This document shows, piece by piece, positions 1-14,200 of a stretch of 64,000 nt of DNA (its first letter is position 1; each line of letters opens with the position of its first letter). The notes under the pieces were generated by a model, which did not search any database, was not told where the DNA came from, and saw only the letters and a list, made by a program, of their open reading frames with translations. This DNA is from Rhynochetos jubatus (taxonomy: Eukaryota; Chordata; Aves; Eurypygiformes; Rhynochetidae): assembly GCA_027574665.1 (NCBI GenBank), contig CM050690.1, forward strand, positions 39,036,665-39,100,664. The letters run 5' to 3'. Position numbers and translations under genes: made by a program.

Positions 1-3000
1 ATTGTGGTTCACAATGTTGATTTTTTTTCCAGTCAGTTTAGTCACTCTGTCTGTCTCTGTGTTGGTTTTTTTGGTAGTAATACATCCCTCAAAGCTGTAA
101 TCACTGTAAACACAAGCCAATAAATTCACATGTCCATATGCAGAGACATCCTCTGTAAAATAAGTGAAAGGGACTGGTTAGTGAAATCAGCAGCATTGAA
201 GGACTTGAACACCAAGCAAGTCGGACATCGTCTTGTGCCCAAACTTCTAGGAAAGGGTTCAGGACCTTACTAGAAAGATAAACACATGGAAAAGTCTTTA
301 AGAGTAACAGAGAGCATAGGAAAAGGAAAGAAGGGGAAAAGGAAAATAGGGAAAAAAGTGGGGATGGGGTGAAGGAAAAGGAATCTGCCAGCCAAGGAAT
401 TTTTCTCTGTGCAGTTAGGAGTAAAATTAGAGTCACCAAAATTCAACATAAGTTTGAACTTTTAAAGGAAATTAAAGTTTTTAGTCACCCGTGCTACATG
501 CAGAAAGAAAGCAACAACAATAAAGAGATGGGACAGCTCTCTGCAAGGCTGAAGTAAAGATTAAGGTGAATCTACATATGTAGCAAAAGAAAATTAGTAT
601 TTTGACTTGATTTTTTAATAAAGATGATTATGTTGAACATAGAGAATGAGAATCAGGATATAGAAATGGAAATTATAGCCCAGGTTGCAAGATTAGGGCT
701 AAATACAGAGTATTTCATACATACCTTTTTGAAGGTTTTTATTATTTATTTACAAAATAAGCTTTTTGAGGTTGGTACCATGCAACTAGAAAATAGTCTC
801 AATAGTACCTGTATTTTAAAAAAGAAAATGCAGATCCAGGCCCCAGGTTGTGGTTATACGATGATTAAGGTCACATTTGCACAGTAGCAGATCATCTGGC
901 AGAGTAAAGCTGAGCTGGACCAGAGGAATACGATTCCTGGTTTTGTTGAATTAGCCAGCATGTATGAGACTGCGTTTCTGTCAGCTTTTCACTGTCTGTA
1001 GGAAGACAGATAATACTTGATCTAGAATAAAATCTGCTGAGGTCACTCCAAAAAAAAAAAAGCTTAGAACAGTTTTGAGAGATTTAAGACCAATCCAGTG
1101 CTGTGTTATACACAGATAAGGTTTTCAACTTGTCCTTAGAAACTGAATTTACTGTAACATGACCACTGCCTAACACAACCTAACACCACATAAGTTTTCA
1201 GAGCAAAATTTAAACGAGAGAACAGTTAAAAACTTAGATGCAAATGGGACAAATCAAAGACCAGTTGTACAAACTGTAAATTAAATTAAAACATGGTATC
1301 TTTAACAGAGTACCTGAAGTTTCCTGTTTTCCAAACAAGTAAAATCTGGTAGAGCTTCTGTGAGTAGACTTTTTCTGAAGGCTTTGATATACTGCCACAT
1401 GCAAAATTAGGTGATAAAGCAGGGCTATGTAACTCTGGAGATCATCCCTGGTCATATGTACCAAGTTTTGCAGCAATAAAGATGTAAATGATAACCAGAT
1501 GATATGACTGCTTGGAGTGTTTTTGCTGAACATCTTGGTCAGTCTAGTGAGTTTTAAAAGAGTATTATCCCTTATGCAGTTTGTGTCTTTTACTGATAGT
1601 ATTGTAAAGTTTTCATGGACTCTATAAACGCTCAGTTCTCTGTAGTTCCCACCTGGAGGGTTTCCCCTCCCCGCTCTCCCTCCCCCCCCCTCCCCCCCCC
1701 CCCCCCCCCCCCCTTCATCCTTTCTTAGTACTTACAGGAACCAAATTTTCTTCCTTAAGTAGCAGTAAAATGTTTGACAGAGAGAAGGGAGCTTACTGTA
1801 AAATGTATGCAATTCAGTACAATTTAGCAGTACAGTAATTGCTGTACTTTTCTTTCTTGTTTTGTAGTATGAGGAACTTTTACTTTGTTCCTGCATTGCT
1901 ACCCACAAGGCGTTGTTAGAAGCTCTGGTTGGTGGCAATTTATGTACACCTGATTACTTAGTAAGTCTGATCTCTGTGAGGTCAAGGCTAATCTGTTCTA
2001 AAATCCAGACCTTCTGCTTTTGTTTAATATAGCCCACTGAGATTAAAATGGGATTAGAGCTCATCTGATCGGGAGAATAACATCTGCAGATGAACCCTTC
2101 TACTGTTCTTTTGTATAAATCGCTAGGTGGAAATGGTGTCTTGCAGTGGCAATGGGTCCTACACGTCAATACATAAGGCATTTTTTTTATTTTTTTTTTT
2201 TAATTTGTCTCTGTGATGGTTTTGAAACTAGAATTTGAGTGTATTATTTCCTAGAGCCAGATCCAGATTTTTTCTCTCCATATGGAATACACAAATACAG
2301 ATATCAGAATGGGTGGTTTTTTCTCATTCATCTCCATGTATTTTCAATTTACCAGCAATAAAACTAAGGTGAATTTAAATGACTGGAAACTGTCAAGCGT
2401 ACATTTAATACATTGTTTATAATTTCACCTCTTTTTGTTACCAAGATTTCTTTTTAAATGTTTTCTCTTCTTTAAACACATGAGAGTGCTAATTGTGCAG
2501 AACTAAAATGTTTTCGGTTCATCTCAGTTCAACATCTACATTATAGATATCACAGAAACAAGCAGGTCTACATGATCCAAATAATATACCTCTAATTTGA
2601 TTTACGATGAAGCCAAGCTTAAGGATTGCCAAAAAACAAATTAAAGTAATAGTATTCTTCTGTGTTGGTTTTCCCAGCATTTTCAGAAAAGCCATCCTTC
2701 TGCAATATTTCCAGTGTTGACACAATATTTTTATGTTAAAGTGTAAGATTGTGATATGAGCCTAAAAATGGAAGTAAAAGGGAAAAAAAATTATTTGGTT
2801 GATGTCTTGTCATTATCTAGATTCTATGAAACACAAAAATAATATAACTGTCAGTGATGAAGCTGACGATATAAAATACCACTGGTATTTTTATATTTTT
2901 ATTTTATATGTAGAGCTGACAAGCTCTACAGGGAAGGAGTTCTGGAAGTGCTATTTTTGCACAGAGAGGCTGCTTGGCAGCTGTCCTGGATTTCAGCCTG

Positions 3001-5166
3001 CTCTAGGTGAGGTCATGCTGTGGCTGAAGTAATTAACAAGGTCAATCTCACCAGCTCAGTATAAACCTGAAATAACTCTACTGAAGTGTAGAACTAGAAC
3101 AACTGAGAAGAAATCTTGGGACTTTGTCACGTGTTGCAGTACTGTCCATGCAATGACATCAAGTTATGCTGCATGTAGATTTCAGGCCTTCTCAGCTTTG
3201 GGATGATCCTTGGCCATTTCACTCCACCCATGCAAGGCGTCATCTTTTGGGTGGTCCTAATTCCTGTAACAGCAGTCAGAGAATCATTCAACAACCAAGG
3301 TTAGATCCTTACCTTCTCTAGCAGTTAAGGGTTGACTTTGGTCCTATTTGGGTATTGGAGTGAAGGAAAACCCTCTTAAAAGACATAAGTGCATGTTAAA
3401 TTGTTGATTGAGTTCTAAAAAAAAAAAAAAAATCAGTGGAAACAACAGAAGGTACTTTTGGTGATATGTGTAATTACATTTTCTTAACCATATGGGATGA
3501 TCTCCCATATGCTTTTTAGTTGGAGACAGTGAATCCAGTGAAAGTATCAAGTATCTCACCAAATGAAAATATGTGAGAATATCAGCATCAGTCTATAAGA
3601 TACATTTTTTTTTTCTTTTATCAGGAAGTTCATCATCTATGATCTTATATTATACAACTCTGTGAATACATGAAGATAAAATAGCAGCATTACAGCAGCC
3701 ATCAGTGCATTATTACAATTTTACATCAAGCTCTGAGTAGCTACCTTGTATTCCCACATTATCAGAAAGCACTGTTAATGTATTTTTTCTGGCTATAGTG
3801 TATATAAGGTTTTCCTTGAAGACTGCTTGTGTCACTTGTAACTCCTCAGAAATTTTGGCATGGTGAATAACGTAGACATTTATTTTTCACTGGTTTTGAA
3901 AGATCATAAGAAACTGCAAAGTGACGTTATTCGTCATGTCATTGTAGAAGAGATTTTTTACTACTCAGAAATATTCACTTACTCCAGGAAACAGAATCAA
4001 CAACTATTGTGGTTAGTGTGATACTGGAAAGTATAGTTACTGAATTACAAACACTTTCACATCTTGCTGCCCAGCTATGCTCATTTTGTAAAACATAGTT
4101 TGCAGGTTACATATTCCAATTCCTGCCTGACTGAAATTTAACGTAATCATATGTTTTTCTGAGTCCAAAGTTGCTTAGCAGAATGATGGGTTCTTGGTTT
4201 ATCTTAACGGCTAAAAATGGAGCTGTAACTTCTTAAGGTAATCTTATTGCTAAACTTTCATATTATCTAATTCATGCCACAACTCTCATGCAATTCTTGA
4301 CAAATATTCTTTTTGTTTCTTCCCTTTAAATGCATATGACTTTGTGAATGGCAGGAAAATCCAGACTCACCTTCTTCCTGCTGTCTGTGATTCTCATGTG
4401 GGCATAAGATTAATTTCGTAACTGTGAAGCCAGAAGAGCACATGAGCATTTGACCAGCATATGCATATAAGGGAAATAATTTTTAAAAGGGTCAAAGCAC
4501 TAGACACCTTTACAATCAGGAGCTGAAGATGCATTCTGTGTTGAACATTGTCTCTGAAATTATTTCCTAAATGTCATTTCCCTTTCTTGATTCCTTTCTG
4601 TATTCTATATAAAGCAATGCAGTTCTGTTGGTCAGGAGGGAAAAATAGACATCACACTCCTCTTCTAAGTTAGTAAATACTTTTTTTTTCCTCTTCATAC
4701 TCACAGAAAGAAACCTCTGCTCTGTAAAAGCAAGGGTTGGCCAGCAGTTCACACACAGCTGATGTTCCAAAACCAATGCTAAAGTAAAAGGTCTCACACA
4801 ATAACTGTTTTCAACAAAAATATTAAACTTTGTACAGGCCAAGCCACCATCAAAAATGTTTATACTGAATATCAGGAAAAATCTGGCCTCTTTACAGTAC
4901 TTGGATTGTGTTGACTGGGAATTACATTATTATTCTAGTATCTCAGAAGCTGCTTTGCTAGAAAACAGATCAAAGGCTGCTACATGAATCTCAAAGTCTT
5001 TCTTGTCAGATACCATAAATTGATGATGTCTGACAGTGGGGTGTTGTATAATAGTCATCAGTTTAGGCAATTGCCACAGAAGGTAGATTTTGTAATTAAC
5101 ACACACTGCTGAAACTAATTCAACAGATTATTGGAAAATTATATAAAAATAATAAAGCTGCCACCT
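1..5166. other. upstream intergenic DNA, no gene seen
   Basis: AT-rich sequence with short, low-complexity open frames that lack family signatures. It contains a long C tract near 1.7 kb and short poly-A and poly-T runs (for example 3,419-3,432). In the human genome the 5' side of SLC24A2 faces a large gene desert before MLLT3, which fits the emptiness here; that synteny is outside knowledge. Confidence 0.6.
1661..1713. repeat. C-rich low-complexity tract
   Basis: TCCCCTCCCC-type sequence runs into C9-T-C22 at about 1,682-1,713. The minus strand is a long G run able to form G-quadruplexes and the plus strand an i-motif. The exact length is likely to be unstable or mis-sequenced. Confidence 0.9.
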
Positions 5167-5171
5167 ATGTA

Positions 5172-5889
5172 CTGATTTGGTTGGGATAGAGCTAATTCTG
5201 TTCACGGTAGTTAGTATGAGGCTATGTTTTGAATTTGTGCTGAGAAGAATGTTGATAACATACTGATATTTTAGTTGTTGCCAAGCAATGGTTACATTAA
5301 GCCACAGACTTTTTCAATTTTTCATACTGCACCTGTGTTTCCAGCTTCTTTTCTACAAGAGGCTGGGAGAGGACACAGCCAGGACAACTGATCCAAATTG
5401 ACCAAGGGGGTATTTCTTGTCGTAAGGTGTCATGCACAGTATATAAGATGGGGGGATTTGATGGGGAAGCTTGGCTCTTGGAGCTCTCATGTCTCTTGGA
5501 ACTATTGGGTCTCTCAGGCTCTGGTTTTCTCTCTCTCTGTCTTTCACTGGTCGGGAACTGGCTGAGCAACAGCTGGCAGATGGTAAGTGGTTGTATAATT
5601 TTAGGTTTTTTCTATTGTTGCAATTCTTTTCATTACATAGTAGTATTTTTGTTACATATTATTAATAATATTATTATAATTAGTATCATTATTTAATGTA
5701 ATTATTGCTTAATGTAATTGTTTCTTATTATTTAATGTAATTATTTAATGTAATTAATTTGTTCTTATCTCAATCCATTCTTTTTCTTACCTTTTTCCTC
5801 TGTTTCTTTCCCCTATACCACTGAGGGAGTGGGGATGTGAGTGAGTGGCTGTGTGGTGCTTACTTGCCCACTGGGGTTAAACCACAGCA
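5172..5889 (+). mobile_element. solo retroviral-type LTR, bird family, copy 1
   Basis: A solo LTR about 718 bases long, recognised by a 5' end related to TGGTTGGGATAGAG, a middle part ending in an AT-rich stretch, and a 3' end GGGGTTAAACCACAGCA that matches the abundant bird LTR ending in TTAAACCATGACA. A TATA-like box, TATATAAG, lies at 5,440-5,447. A perfect 5-base target duplication ATGTA flanks it (5,167-5,171 and 5,890-5,894), which fits ERVL-type integration. No internal retroviral genes are present. The exact Repbase family name is not certain. Confidence 0.8.
5690..5757. repeat. degenerate tandem TTAATGTAATT repeat inside LTR copy 1
   Basis: At least four copies of TTAATGTAATT with AT-rich spacers occupy the LTR segment where related copies also carry an unstable AT-rich stretch. 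It is probably a local expansion inside the LTR. Confidence 0.7.
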
Positions 5890-5894
5890 ATGTA

Positions 5895-6379
5895 AAATGT
5901 CATTTGATGCCAGACTTTGAAGATAGTTTGCACAGTTAAATGGTAAGATAACATCACTAAATTATGGCTTGCCTCTACAGAGGTTTTTAGTGACGGCAGT
6001 TTAAAAATGGGAATACGTTGTTAAACTGAGAGCTGAATTCTAATGATTCAAATAATTATGAAAAAATGGGCAAAGCTGCACCCAAGGAAAAAAACCCCAA
6101 AACTATTTAGAGTTACAGGACCTGTCACATGTTTGTATATTCATGATGGAAATTAATGGTTGGAAACAGTCTGACCAAGCGGTTTAGTCACACAGCCTGA
6201 CCAAAATAATAGCTGATACCTTTGCTTTCAGAAAGAAGAGGGAGAGGACACGTGAAGAGACATACTATAGCACATGGAGAGCCCAAATTCAGCAACACCC
6301 GTATCAGCATAGCCCAGGATATCACCTGCTATAGGAAAAAACAAAATTACCACATCCTGAAAGATCAACCTCTCTGCAA
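5895..6379. other. intergenic stretch, nothing recognised
   Basis: AT-rich unique-looking DNA between LTR copy 1 and the CR1 fragment. No exon signature or repeat family was recognised. Confidence 0.5.
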
Positions 6380-6885
6380 TCATCTCCTTTCAGGTAGTTG
6401 TAGAGAGCAATAAGGTCTCCCCTCAGCCTCCTCTTCCCCAGGCTGAAAAACCCCAGTTCCCTCAGCTGCTCCTCACAGCACTTGTGCTCCAGACCCTTCC
6501 TCAGCTCCGTTCCCTTCTCTGGGCACTCTGCAGTGCCTCAGTGTCTTTCTTGCAGTGAGGGGCCCAAAACTGAACACAGGGTTCAAGGTGCAGCCTCATC
6601 AGTGCCCAGTACAGGAGGATAATCACTGCCCTAGTCCTGCTGACCACACTGTTCCTGACACAGGCCAGGATGCCCTTGGTCTTCTTGGCTACCTTGGGCA
6701 CAGTGTTGGCCAATATTCAGCTGGTTGTTGCCCAACACCCCCAGGTCCTTTTCTGCTGGGCAGCTTTTCAGCCCCTCATCCCCAAGCCTGTAGTGTTGCA
6801 GGGGGTTGTTGTGGCCCACGTGCAAGACCTGGAACTTGACCATGATGAACCTCATATAGTTGGTTTCAGGACCAGCCATGCAAGA
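6380..6885 (-). mobile_element. CR1 LINE fragment (ORF2 C-terminal part)
   Basis: Reading the minus strand gives CR1 ORF2 sequence: the KDLGVLxxNQLNIxQHCAQ region, then [20 protein letters not shown] and [21 protein letters not shown], ending near the [10 protein letters not shown] motif. Single-base shifts break the frame near 6,650-6,700, so it is a dead fragment. Both ends are truncated. Confidence 0.9.
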
Positions 6886-8171
6886 CCAGCTGTTCAATAC
6901 TGCCTAGTGGCTCAGCTGTAGTTTCTATGAGGAGTTTCCTCCTTCAGTCGTCTTTTCATTCTTTATACTTGCCATAGAGCATGTGGTACTGCTGTGAAAG
7001 GGGAAGCACCCTGGTCATTACCCCTCTCCTTGCAGTCCCACTAGCACATTTGTGGCTTTTACTCCCCTCTGAGATTCATGGCACATGTGCTCTGCTTATT
7101 TATGGGAAATCTTAATTTGATGGAGACGAGAGACAGACTGTTTGGCACTAAAGTGAGTTGATTTATTAAGAGAAAGAATTAATTTCTGTTCCAAATAAAG
7201 TTTCAGAATGAACTTTAAAAATGGGTGTAGCATGCCTACATGAATAAGAGTGTAACATGTCTGTATATTTAATTCCGGTTTTTAAAATATATTAATCAGC
7301 GGTTTAACAAAGTTGCTGACAGAATGTGTCTGATGTGAAAACAAATCCAATAAATAATTACACTTCCAGTTTCTATTGCCAGCAAAGTCCTTTGTTTTGA
7401 AAGTAGCATCATAAGCAGCCAACCTCTCCCTCTCGCTCCCCAGAATAAAACATCAAGCTGGGATAGAACTGAGTTATAACCAGGTTGGCAGGATTTCAGA
7501 TGCCACACAAAGCCTTGACAATTCAGATAAATGCCATGACTGATTCATCCCATTTGAACCCTTTGACTAACGAGGCCACAGATTAAATAAAACAAAACAT
7601 ATCTTCTGGACCCTTTAGGAGGTGGTAGAATTCACTCACGGAGGGGACAATTTTGCCAAAGTAGATTTAACCTTTTTGTTTTGCAAGCAAGCCCACACAA
7701 GCCACATTAGTGGAGCTGGCTCCATCCTGAAGGCACCCAAAACTCAAATTATTTATTTACTGTATAAACTCCTCTGTTGGCCCAGGTGACTTTCAACCCT
7801 GCATGTGTCCAGCACAAGCTTACTTCCCACACCTAGCATTCCTCCCCAGAATGTCTCTTTAGTAGGGTACAGACTTTGCTAAACAGTGTTTCTGACAGTC
7901 CCCAACCTCTTTGCACCTGTCCATTGTGTGTTGGTACCAGACAACAAACAGCCTGTATGCAAAGGGCAAGGTTTCAGGAAATAAATTTCCATGCAAACCA
8001 TGAAGCATCAATGCTCATGCTAGCGAAGGCCACACACACCTCTTGTCCATATACTGGGCAGCTACAATCAATTGCAGACTCAATGCTTTATACCTGAATG
8101 CCAGTGTTGAGCTGCTTGACCCTACAAGTTCTTGCTGTATATGAATGAATGAGGATGTCCCCTTACAATCT
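6886..8171. other. intergenic stretch, nothing recognised
   Basis: Unique-looking DNA of mixed composition between two CR1 fragments. The open frames present are short, with no signature of a known family. Confidence 0.5.
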
Positions 8172-8252
8172 ATCATAGAATCTTTTATGTTGGAAAAAGC
8201 CTTTAAGTCCGACTGTCAGCCTAACACTGCTGATACCGCCCCTAAACCAAAA
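8172..8252 (-). mobile_element. CR1 LINE 3'-end fragment
   Basis: ATCATAGAATC..TTATGTTGGAAAAAGCC..TTAAGTCC..CTAACACTGC..CTAAACCA is the reverse complement of the 3' untranslated end of a common CR1 subfamily. Only about 80 bases remain and divergence is noticeable. Confidence 0.75.
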
Positions 8253-11200
8253 TGAATGAATTTGTCCAAAAAATAGATTTGCAATTTGTCTTTCTTTTGC
8301 CAGGAGGGATTCACAGTTTTTCACGACACACGAAGTCTCAGCACGCAGTTACCCTTTTCCCCAAATTATGCAAAACTGCTACTTAACACGTTATTCTGTT
8401 CATTCGCTCTTCTTCCAAAAAGGTCTGGCAATAAACTAATTGCAGACAACAATTCATGTTGTCATAGGCTGGCCTGCTTGACGTCTGCCCAGAAGATGCA
8501 TGACAATAAGCAACACTGTGCTTGCATAGTTGTATACCACCACGCTGATTTCAAGGTCTGTTCTTCCTAAACAAATGCCAAAACCATGTGCATCATAAAA
8601 AGTAAGGAAACTTCAAGTAAGAGGTAAAGCTTTCAACTCCAAATATCCTGTGGTAGGTCTGAGCAAGTCATTTCAGTTTTTAGATTTTTCTTTTCTAGCA
8701 ATATGCCAGTAAGATGGCTAGACCCATCTTCAGTCCAGCAAGGGGTTGGCAAAAACTTGATCTGCATGTTTAGGGCGAGCAGACGAGTTGTGTGGTCCCC
8801 CATTACCTGGGCCCTGCTGGAGGAGCCCTTGGGTAGGTGGGCAGTACCACAAGGCACCACTTCCCTTTCTTGACTCCCTGTTGCCACACAGACACAGTCT
8901 GCAGAGGTAGACTTCTTCCTCCTCATGCAAGTAAAGGGTTGCTCTTAACCCTGAGCATTTGTAGCTCAAACTCTTCATTCAGCCCATGTTAAGGAAAGCT
9001 TCTTTTTCAAACCTGAACCAGATCTTGTGTGTGAAGAGCTGTCTGTAGGTTTTGTGAAGAATATCACCTTTCCCTTACTTGGTTGAAAGCTTGCCCTTGT
9101 AGCATCAGCTGCAATATCACCACTGTCACGAAGTCGGTAAAGGCACACTCCTTTCTTACACTGTGCTATAGTCCTGGTTTGAATCTTAGGTCCAGTGATA
9201 ACATTGATTAGTCCCACTTTCACCTCCTTGGAGTTTTTATAAGTTTAGCTAAAATGATGGACCTAAGATTGGTATAGTTCAATATCAAGATTAAAACCTG
9301 TCACTTACCTGAAGAAAAATTGCATAGCCAATGCCATATCTGTTGATGATTGATATCATATCTGTTTCTCACAAACTGGACTTCCACTTGGAGAAATGAT
9401 CGTGGATGTATGTGATAAAGACTTCACAAGTTGCAAGACTGTCTTTGGTTTTTTTTCTCTTGCTAGTGCTGAAAAACACAAATCTTGAATACCAAGTTGG
9501 AAAGGGAGCTAACCTGTATTTTATACCACACTTAGGGCGATTGGTTTAATTTTAACTCTGTGTGTGTGCATGTTAAGTGTCCTCTGACCTAGGGCATGGT
9601 GCATACCGTTTACTACTGAATATAAAGAAATCATAAAAAAGCTACCCTTTTCCAGTCATTACAGACATCAGTGAAGACCTTTATTCATTCTTGGCATTAA
9701 AATAGAGTTGAATGCAATATGATTTTTCACACACTAAGTAATTTTAAATATTATTTATATTCATATGTAATTCTGTGTCTCTTAAATACTATTGAAGAGG
9801 TAAAGCAAGTTGTCACGAACCAGAAACAGTCAATGAGACAGTACAAATCTGTCTGAAAGCAATGGAAAAACAAACTTGGGCAGCATCTTCTCAACTCTTT
9901 TTGCACCAAATACTGATAACTGGAAATTGCAATCAAGGTGACACTGGCCATTTGGTATGTGGAGGAAGACTTACAGATTCTGCAGGAGCTGATGCTGGTG
10001 GTCCAGCTGGAGACAGCTGCAAAAGTCAACATCTTTGAACTCTGACATAGAGCAGAGGTTCTCAGCATTGAGGATCACATATCTGGAAAAAACCCAGATC
10101 AAGTAATTGCATCTGTCTTCTTAAATTGTTCTTAATGTAATGAACATGTTACAGTGACCTTTAAAATGTCTAATGGGCTATGCATTTGAGCTTTTTGAAT
10201 ATTTAAGCCACCTTCCAAGTTATGTTTCATTTGTTTATTCCTGCCTTAGCCTATGCATTAAACTGCATCATAATCAAAATGGATTTTAAAAAAGCAAGTA
10301 ACAAAACCTCATATGGTTAATTCCATATCCTATTATTGTATTTTCTCTTAAATCTCAACTGTAGAAATAATTCTTTGGTGCTTCTTTTGAACTGCTACGT
10401 TGTTCAGTTTTGTTCTTCTGATTCTTAAAAAGAGCTACTGCAGTACTCCAAAAAAATCGCTGCACCACTTCTGTGATCAGAATTATCCTACAGAATACAA
10501 GTTTGTAGGCTTGAGAAATTTGGCTATGTTTTGGGATGAATTTCTGTAAAAAGCTAATGAGTCCTGGAAGACTACTTGTACTTAAATTATTTAGTCTGTG
10601 ATAGGCTTCCATTTAAAAAAAATGGGTATCTTGTCTTCTGAAAGATTCTCAAAGCGTCCACTTATTTTGGTTCTAAATTTCCTTTTATGTTCTGATTCCA
10701 GATTCTCTTATTAGTTTGAAAGGTCTGGGTTTTTTCAGTTGATGGGACTAATTTTGTGGTGCTACTTTAAACCACTCTTTTGATCTTACTCTAAAATTCA
10801 ATATAGCATGACTCAGTGTTGTGACCACTGCCAAATAAAAAGCCCTGTACGTCAGCAATTCTTTGAAAGATTTTTGTTTCTATTGCAACCACTGAAAATT
10901 TTGAAACTCTGCTGATTGATGGGGTCTCTGGTCTATTGATCTGGGCCTGTTTTATTCCCTGGTATAAGCACTTTCAGCACACGTGTGCAGGACTCTCTAA
11001 CTGAGCAATGCTAATTGGTACTATGCACGTAAGGACCTAGCAATGTAAAAGGGAGATAGATGACTCCATGGCTTTCATTTCTTTTCATTAGAAATGTCAT
11101 GGGGTTAGAATTAACTTCAGTCCTAAAATGACTTTGTCATCTTTTTCCCTTTCATTCTGCCTTCTCTGCACACCAGCTCTGTGCATAGTTAGTGAATCAG

Positions 11201-14200
11201 CAGATTGTAATGCTTATTTCAAAAATTCTCCATTTCGCATCTCCCTGTTCGAGGACAATTTTTACCTTACACTTATTTCCCTGAAACATTCCATAAGGGT
11301 GGAGGAGATTACTTGAAAACTACATTACTGCAGAGATGAAGATAAATAGCTTGTAATTCATCAAGTGCAAGGAATATGAGTAGGCTGAACATAAGGATAG
11401 AGAGAAGGAAGAAAAAGGTAATTACTGTGTGATGGTATAGCACTGAAGATAACTTAATTTGTGAGAGGAGTATAGTCAGTGAGAGGCATTTCCCTCCATC
11501 TCTGCCTGGACAGTGGCTTAGTCAGAAATAAATTCTGTAAGAAATCCAAGTTGTAGCTCATGTCAAGTTTGACCTCTACCCCTGCGGTACAACTAAGCAT
11601 TGCAAGTCACAGGGAACCGAGGGTTTCATGCTGAGGCTCCAAGCAACGTGATACGTGAACCTGCTGCAAAATTGGCAACGATGCTGGAGCTCATCCACCA
11701 AACCGACAATTGTTCCTAGGGCTGCTGACTTGCCGGCTTGCAGGTGTTCTTATAGATGAGGCTGGCAGGCCACAGATTACAGCAAAATAAGCACTCCCCT
11801 TGACTTCAGGGCAGCTTGCTGGGGTTATATTATGGCACTTAGATACAAGGAGCTTCAAGAGGAACAAATTATCATGTCTGAAAGAGAAAGTCATCTGAAA
11901 GAGAAAGTCAGGTTGCTCCATCCTGCTGTTTTTCAGAAATTGCAATTACCCTGTAAGTAAAAATAATCATCTGGATATAATATACCCAGATTTTTAACTG
12001 GATTTCAATAATGATATCCCATACAGTTGTTTGGTTTTTTTGTTTGTTTTGTTTTCCTGCGATATCACTAGATGTTAGGCTGTGATGGTTCTACTCTGAT
12101 ACAGACCTCTCTAGCATAGATAAAGTGGAGAAAAATTTCTACTTCCATTGAATGAGACTGTCCTTTACAAAGCCTGGCATGCTGTGAAGACAAGATTTAC
12201 AATTGTCATATATCTAACTAGTGTTTTAGACATTACATTAGAAAAACATGTTATTTAGTGTTCTGCAACATGGCCAAAAAATCTTTTGTCTTTTAAAGGT
12301 CTACTCAATTCATATTTTCCTGTCACTGTGTTCATTATCAGAAACTGGAAGCAAAAAAGCACTTAGCTTCAGCCTCCTTAATAAAGGTGTTTACAGTGCT
12401 CATTGTAACTATTCAGAACACAGGTAAATATATATTAAAGACCCCAAACTCCTCAAAAACTCTCAAAGCTTTTCAAATCAATCTTTTGTTACAAAATGTG
12501 AATTTGCATTACAGCTGATCATGACATACAATAATGGTACCAAGACTGTTTCAAAAGGCATGTGCTAGCAAGTAGAATTCAACCCACTGGAAGGGAAGCA
12601 GAAATCTCAGATGCTCTTTGAGATTTAATAGTCGATGTTTACAGTTGAGAGTAAAGCACATCTTCTGCATCTTTTACAGCTAAAGCTCTAAGTCTGGTTA
12701 GATGTTGGTGTGACAGCAATGAGAATTTAAAGTAGTTTCTGAATATTAAGTTTTAATAGTCTCTTTAATCTGGCTGTGGGAAACTTGCTACTGTAGTTAA
12801 CTTAAAGAAGACTGTTTAATTTTGCTCAATATATTCCTCAAGAAAGTATCACTTGGGTAATGCAAACAGTTTTTGCCCCTCAGGCACTGTGATTTATATG
12901 TAATACGTTTGCTTATTACTGCAAACAAATAAATGATTTATCATACTTTAAGTGATAAAGAATCACTTTTTACATTCAACTATGTGTTGCCGTCTTTTTC
13001 ACACCCTTTCACTTATTATACATAGCTTGTGTATATACAGTGTTGAAATAATTTCAATATTTCAAAGGTCACCTGTTCCCAGCTGCAATTAGCATTTAAA
13101 AGCTTAACATCAATTTTCATTCAAATCTGCCACCTCTGTAGTCATGGTAACCTTCTCGTCAGCTTCATCTTCCAGCTTTAGAAGGTACTGCTGTGGTACT
13201 TAGAGATGTTGTCATTCAGGATTTCTCATTTGGCTTCCTCCTCCTTCCCTCCCCTGCACCAAAGACACTTCTGTGATTGCTTTTACCACGTTGAGGTTTA
13301 CAACAGCAAGAGAAGAGTCAAAATAGAAATAACTGCAAAAAACCCCCAAAAGTTGTACTTCATGAAGCTTCCTGAAAACAGGAAGTGGTGAAGAAGAGTG
13401 GCTTATGATTTCAGAGGGCTCATCACACTTCGTGCAGTAAACTACATATAAGCTATTAAAAACTACATATTCAGCATATGTAAAAATGAAAACCTGGTTG
13501 TATATATAAACATGTAGATGCAGAATCCAAGGTCTTAGCAGACATCTCTCCTCACTTAAGATAAGAAACACCTAACCAGGTGCAACAAAAGACTTTCAAA
13601 TATTCACATTATTCAGCGTTTGACCAGGTTATGCTCTGACATTTGATTTTGTAAGAAAAATATAGAATGTATTTTATTGTTTGCTATCCTCCTCATACTA
13701 ATTTAAGTATGCTTTCTTGTTTCTGTCATAGTTATTATGCAGCATTTATGTGAGAAACGTTTTGAATCAGCCGACATACCCATGTGAGAGCAACATCAGT
13801 CTCGTTACAGATTTTACTGTCCTTGGCCTGCAATACATTTTTATTGATGGCAGAAAAATTGTTACAAGTACAGAAAACCAGATGTATATTGCAATTCAGA
13901 TACATGGACTTTTGTTTAGTAGATAATGCAATCAAGGGAAGTTATGATATAATTATAGAGGATACTCTGCATACCCTCCCTGTGATCATTCGCAAAACTT
14001 ACCTGCTTCAAATTTTATTTCAGAAACTGATAAAAGTTGGGGTACTACACAGGTATCCCAGCCTGCCTCTGGCCATCTGTGAAAGCATCATTTAGGTATC
14101 TTTTTCAAGTAGCCACTTCTCACAGACTGAAAAAACAACAATACAGCAGCCACAAGAAATCCTGTCAGCATGCTTACCTTTAATCCCTGCCATTACTGTG

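Noticed and set aside
6555-6921. Plus-strand open frames across the 6.4-6.9 kb region
   Set aside because: They are antisense shadows of the CR1 ORF2 fragment on the minus strand.
9751-10068. A 105-codon minus-strand open frame
   Set aside because: Ser/Cys/Thr-rich text with no known motif; likely chance.
13212-13571. A 119-codon minus-strand open frame upstream of SLC24A2
   Set aside because: Tyr/Val/Cys-rich text without a domain, with no promoter or splice context.
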